64,000 nucleotides of DNA, from contig NZ_FVZN01000006.1 of NCBI RefSeq assembly GCF_900168685.1, positions 1 through 64,000 on the forward strand, in the 5' to 3' direction. The stretch comes from Solibacillus isronensis. Lineage in GTDB: Bacteria > Bacillota > Bacilli > Bacillales_A > Planococcaceae. The position numbers were made by a program, and so were the translations under genes. Under the pieces are notes generated by a model. The model was not told the origin of the DNA. It was given only the letters and a program-made list of their open reading frames with translations, and ran no database searches. Of the stretch, positions 61,947-64,000 are shown in pieces (the stretch's first letter is position 1; each line of letters starts with the position of its first letter).

Positions 61947-63431
61947 TTATTTAATACCACGCATTGCTTTAGAGATGATTGGCGAAATCAGGAGAATAAT
62001 AACACCTAATACAACCGATAAACCACCTAATACACCGAAGTAAGTTGTTTCAGATACGATTCCGTAAACTCGAACTAACTGTGCGTTAATCGCTTGTGCA
62101 GCAGCTGATGCTAGGAACCATAACGCCATTGTTTGGCCTGCGAATGCAGCTGGTGCTAATTTCGTTGTAGCTGATAAACCAACTGGTGAAAGCAATAGTT
62201 CACCTAATACTAACAGGAAGATTGAGAATACAACCCAAAGTGGGTTTACTAACGTATCTTCCGGAGTTAAAACGATTGCTGCAATCATTACGAAGAATGA
62301 AATACCTGCAAAGAATAAAGATAAAGCAAATTTCTTTGGAGTTGATGGTCCGCGATCCGCTAATTTCGTCCACATAAACGCAAACATTGGCGCTAGAACG
62401 ATGATGAATAACGGGTTAAATGACTGGAACCACGCAGCCGGAATTTCAAAGCCCCATAAATTTAAGTTTGTACGAGTATCAATGAACGTTGCTATAACTG
62501 TTGAAGATTGTTCAGCAATAGCCCAGAACATTACCGCACAGATGAATAATGGGATATATGCTAATAGACGAGATTTTTCGTCTGCATTTGTTTTTGGACT
62601 ACGGTACATATAAATAATAAATACTGTAGGAATCATTACACCTAAGAATGTAATTAATAATGAGAAATTCTCAATGCTAGCGTTACCTGTTTGGTAAGCT
62701 ACAAAACCTAAAATTACAACAATTAAACCACCGATTGTGAAGTTACGAGTTGTCGTTTTCTTCTCTTTACCAGAAAGTGGGTTTGGTGCTACAGAACCTG
62801 CTAAACCAAGGCTCTTTTGTGACATTAAGTAAACAACTAAACCGATGAACATACCTACTGCAGCAACACTGAATCCTGCATGGAAGCCCCAGTTTTTTTG
62901 GAATAAACCAACTAATAAAGGTGCCAGGAAACCACCCATGTTGATACCCATATAGAAAATAGAGAATCCTGAATCACGACGTGCATCATTTTCTGCATAC
63001 AAGTCACCAACTACTGATGAAACGTTTGGCTTTAATAAACCAGTACCAATGATGATAAAGAACATCGATAAGTATAATGCTGTTACACCAAGCGGCAAGG
63101 CCAATAATATATGACCAATCATAATTAATATTCCGCCATAGAATATCGCTTTACGCATCCCAGTAATACGGTCAGCGATCCACCCGCCGATAATACCTGA
63201 CATGTAGATTAATGAACCGTAAATCGACATGATGATGTTAGCTTGCGTACGATCTAGTCCTAATCCACCATCTTTAACTGCATAGTACATGTAGAATAGT
63301 AGAATGGCACGCATACCATAATATGAAAAACGTTCCCAAAACTCTGTAAAGAATAGTGTAAACAACCCTTTAGGTTGACCGACAAAACCAGTTTGAGGAA
63401 CGGACTTCACGATTTCTTCTTTTGAATACAT
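61947..63431 (-). CDS. POT-family proton-coupled peptide transporter (DtpT-like)
   Basis: The 494-residue protein has about fourteen membrane helices. The POT signature FFTEFWERFSYYGMRAILLFYM (near 27-48) contains the ExxERFxYY proton motif, and GGWIADRITGMRKAI near 80 and FSIFYMGINMGGF near 155 are further family motifs. It imports di- and tripeptides. AGGAGG-like GGGAGG precedes the ATG. A CodY-like box lies upstream (63579-63593). Confidence 0.93.
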   Translation of the reverse strand: MYSKEEIVKSVPQTGFVGQPKGLFTLFFTEFWERFSYYGMRAILLFYMYYAVKDGGLGLDRTQANIIMSIYGSLIYMSGIIGGWIADRITGMRKAIFYGGILIMIGHILLALPLGVTALYLSMFFIIIGTGLLKPNVSSVVGDLYAENDARRDSGFSIFYMGINMGGFLAPLLVGLFQKNWGFHAGFSVAAVGMFIGLVVYLMSQKSLGLAGSVAPNPLSGKEKKTTTRNFTIGGLIVVILGFVAYQTGNASIENFSLLITFLGVMIPTVFIIYMYRSPKTNADEKSRLLAYIPLFICAVMFWAIAEQSSTVIATFIDTRTNLNLWGFEIPAAWFQSFNPLFIIVLAPMFAFMWTKLADRGPSTPKKFALSLFFAGISFFVMIAAIVLTPEDTLVNPLWVVFSIFLLVLGELLLSPVGLSATTKLAPAAFAGQTMALWFLASAAAQAINAQLVRVYGIVSETTYFGVLGGLSVVLGVIILLISPIISKAMRGIK

Positions 63432-63578
63432 TTGAAATCCTCCCGATTAATAAATATTCTGACAATAAACACCGTAGTCTGTTGTCTGACATTTGAAATA
63501 ATATACTTGAACACTTTAGCCTAATAGTTGATTAAAATCAACAAATAATCAAAATGTTATAATTTTATGTTTTTTCGT

Positions 63579-63593
63579 TATTTTCAGACAAAT
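63579..63593 (-). promoter_or_regulatory. CodY-box-like sequence upstream of the peptide transporter
   Basis: The minus strand reads ATTTGTCTGAAAATA, 12 of 15 to the CodY consensus AATTTTCWGAAAATT, about 150 bases before the start. CodY control of peptide uptake is common in Bacillales. The rest of the 63432-63690 gap is AT-rich and otherwise blank, apart from a TTGATTTTAATCAA palindrome. Confidence 0.45.
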
Positions 63594-63692
63594 AAAATAA
63601 ATTAGCACCACAGGATTTTTGTATTATAAAACAATTAATTCAGTAAATAAATTATTTTGACTTTTCATAGAGGCAAAAATTTAATAAAAAAT

Positions 63693-63737
63693 AAAAAAGC
63701 TAGAGTACGATGCAACTGCAACGTACTTTAGCTTGTT
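63693..63737 (-). terminator. Terminator after hflX
   Basis: A stem AAGCTAAAGTACG / CGTACTCTAGCTT (one mismatch) with T-run on the minus strand. Confidence 0.85.
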
Positions 63738-63747
63738 TTGTCCATTA

Positions 63748-64000
63748 TTACTTTACTACATAAGTTTCATACTTCTGATAATCCGCTTCTTTGAGTTCAA
63801 GCGTTAATAATGTACCCTCTTCTTCATATTCCGTTTCCAAAACAGTTGCCTGCTCATTTAAATAGGAAACAATTCCACCCTGATTATATGGAATAAGCAT
63901 TTGACATGTAACATAATTAGCAAAAATTTGTTGTTTAATTTGCTGAAGCAACTCTTCCAGCCCTACATTTTCCTTCGCAGAAAGCCAAATATTATCTCCG
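63748..64000 (-). CDS. hflX: GTPase HflX, C-terminal part (gene runs off the window)
   Basis: The frame is open to the window edge, so the 5' part is missing. The visible 84 residues or so begin with DNIWLSAKENVGLEELLQQI, where SAKE is the G5 guanine-recognition loop, followed by the HflX C-terminal domain (MLIPYNQGGIVSYLNEQ, EADYQKYETYVVK). HflX is a ribosome-associated GTPase that rescues or splits stalled/stress-inactivated ribosomes. A GTPase G5 loop followed by this tail is diagnostic. Confidence 0.85.
   Translation of the reverse strand, partial: GDNIWLSAKENVGLEELLQQIKQQIFANYVTCQMLIPYNQGGIVSYLNEQATVLETEYEEEGTLLTLELKEADYQKYETYVVK

Overview
The window is a low-GC, AT-rich chromosomal segment of an aerobic Gram-positive member of the Bacillales. 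Gene content and start-site style (strong GGAGG ribosome sites, TTG/GTG starts) suggest a Planococcaceae-type organism such as Solibacillus or Lysinibacillus. That assignment is inference, since the 16S piece here is only about 94 bases. From tex to ddl the gene order matches the corresponding Bacillus subtilis block. Most genes lie on the minus strand.

Region 1 (1-1100): the 5' end of a 16S rRNA gene preceded by eight tRNA genes (Asn-Glu-Asp-Gln-Lys-Leu-Arg-Gly in transcription order). There is one near-consensus promoter before the tRNAs and a second between tRNA-Gly and 16S. Region 2 (1.2-19 kb): sprT, tex, a sigma-B module (rsbT-rsbU-rsbV-rsbW-sigB) without local rsbR, rsbS or rsbX, the ndoAI-ndoA toxin-antitoxin pair, alr, a LolA-fold lipoprotein, acpS, a rhomboid protease, ydbST, cshA, an esterase, murF and ddl. 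Region 3 (19-33.5 kb): rodA, cardiolipin synthase, a VanY-type carboxypeptidase, AraC and LytTR regulators, a CoA-transferase, a probable sigma-B-controlled small protein gene, cvfB and mntR. Region 4 (33.8-46.7 kb): comFB, cadC-cadA, a penicillin-acylase-family enzyme, exoA, murB, a YodB/CatR-like redox regulator with azoR, a DsbA-like protein, a Rieske oxidoreductase, ppaC and an RpiR regulator. Region 5 (47-51.3 kb): a NiaP-like transporter, thrC-thrB and a short-chain dehydrogenase-like protein. Region 6 (51.3-53.3 kb): an intact IS1182-family element apparently inserted in a terminator between two convergent genes. Region 7 (53.3-64 kb): zupT, a PAP2 phosphatase, an hmoA gene broken by one in-frame TGA, a Fur-type yclNOPQ siderophore importer, an N-succinylamino-acid racemase/OSBS gene with a GNAT partner, a POT peptide transporter and the 3' end of hflX.

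Functional themes are cell-wall precursor supply (alr, ddl, murF, murB, rodA, VanY), general stress control (sigma-B module, NdoA, one remote sigma-B promoter), metal homeostasis (MntR, CadCA, ZupT, YclNOPQ, HmoA) and quinone/redox stress (azoR with its regulator). I found no CRISPR array, prophage or obvious defence island. The most unusual items are the stressosome-less RsbT module, the TGA-interrupted hmoA, the IS inside a shared terminator, the NSAR-GNAT pair, two short unrecognised genes, and a set of operator-like palindromes.
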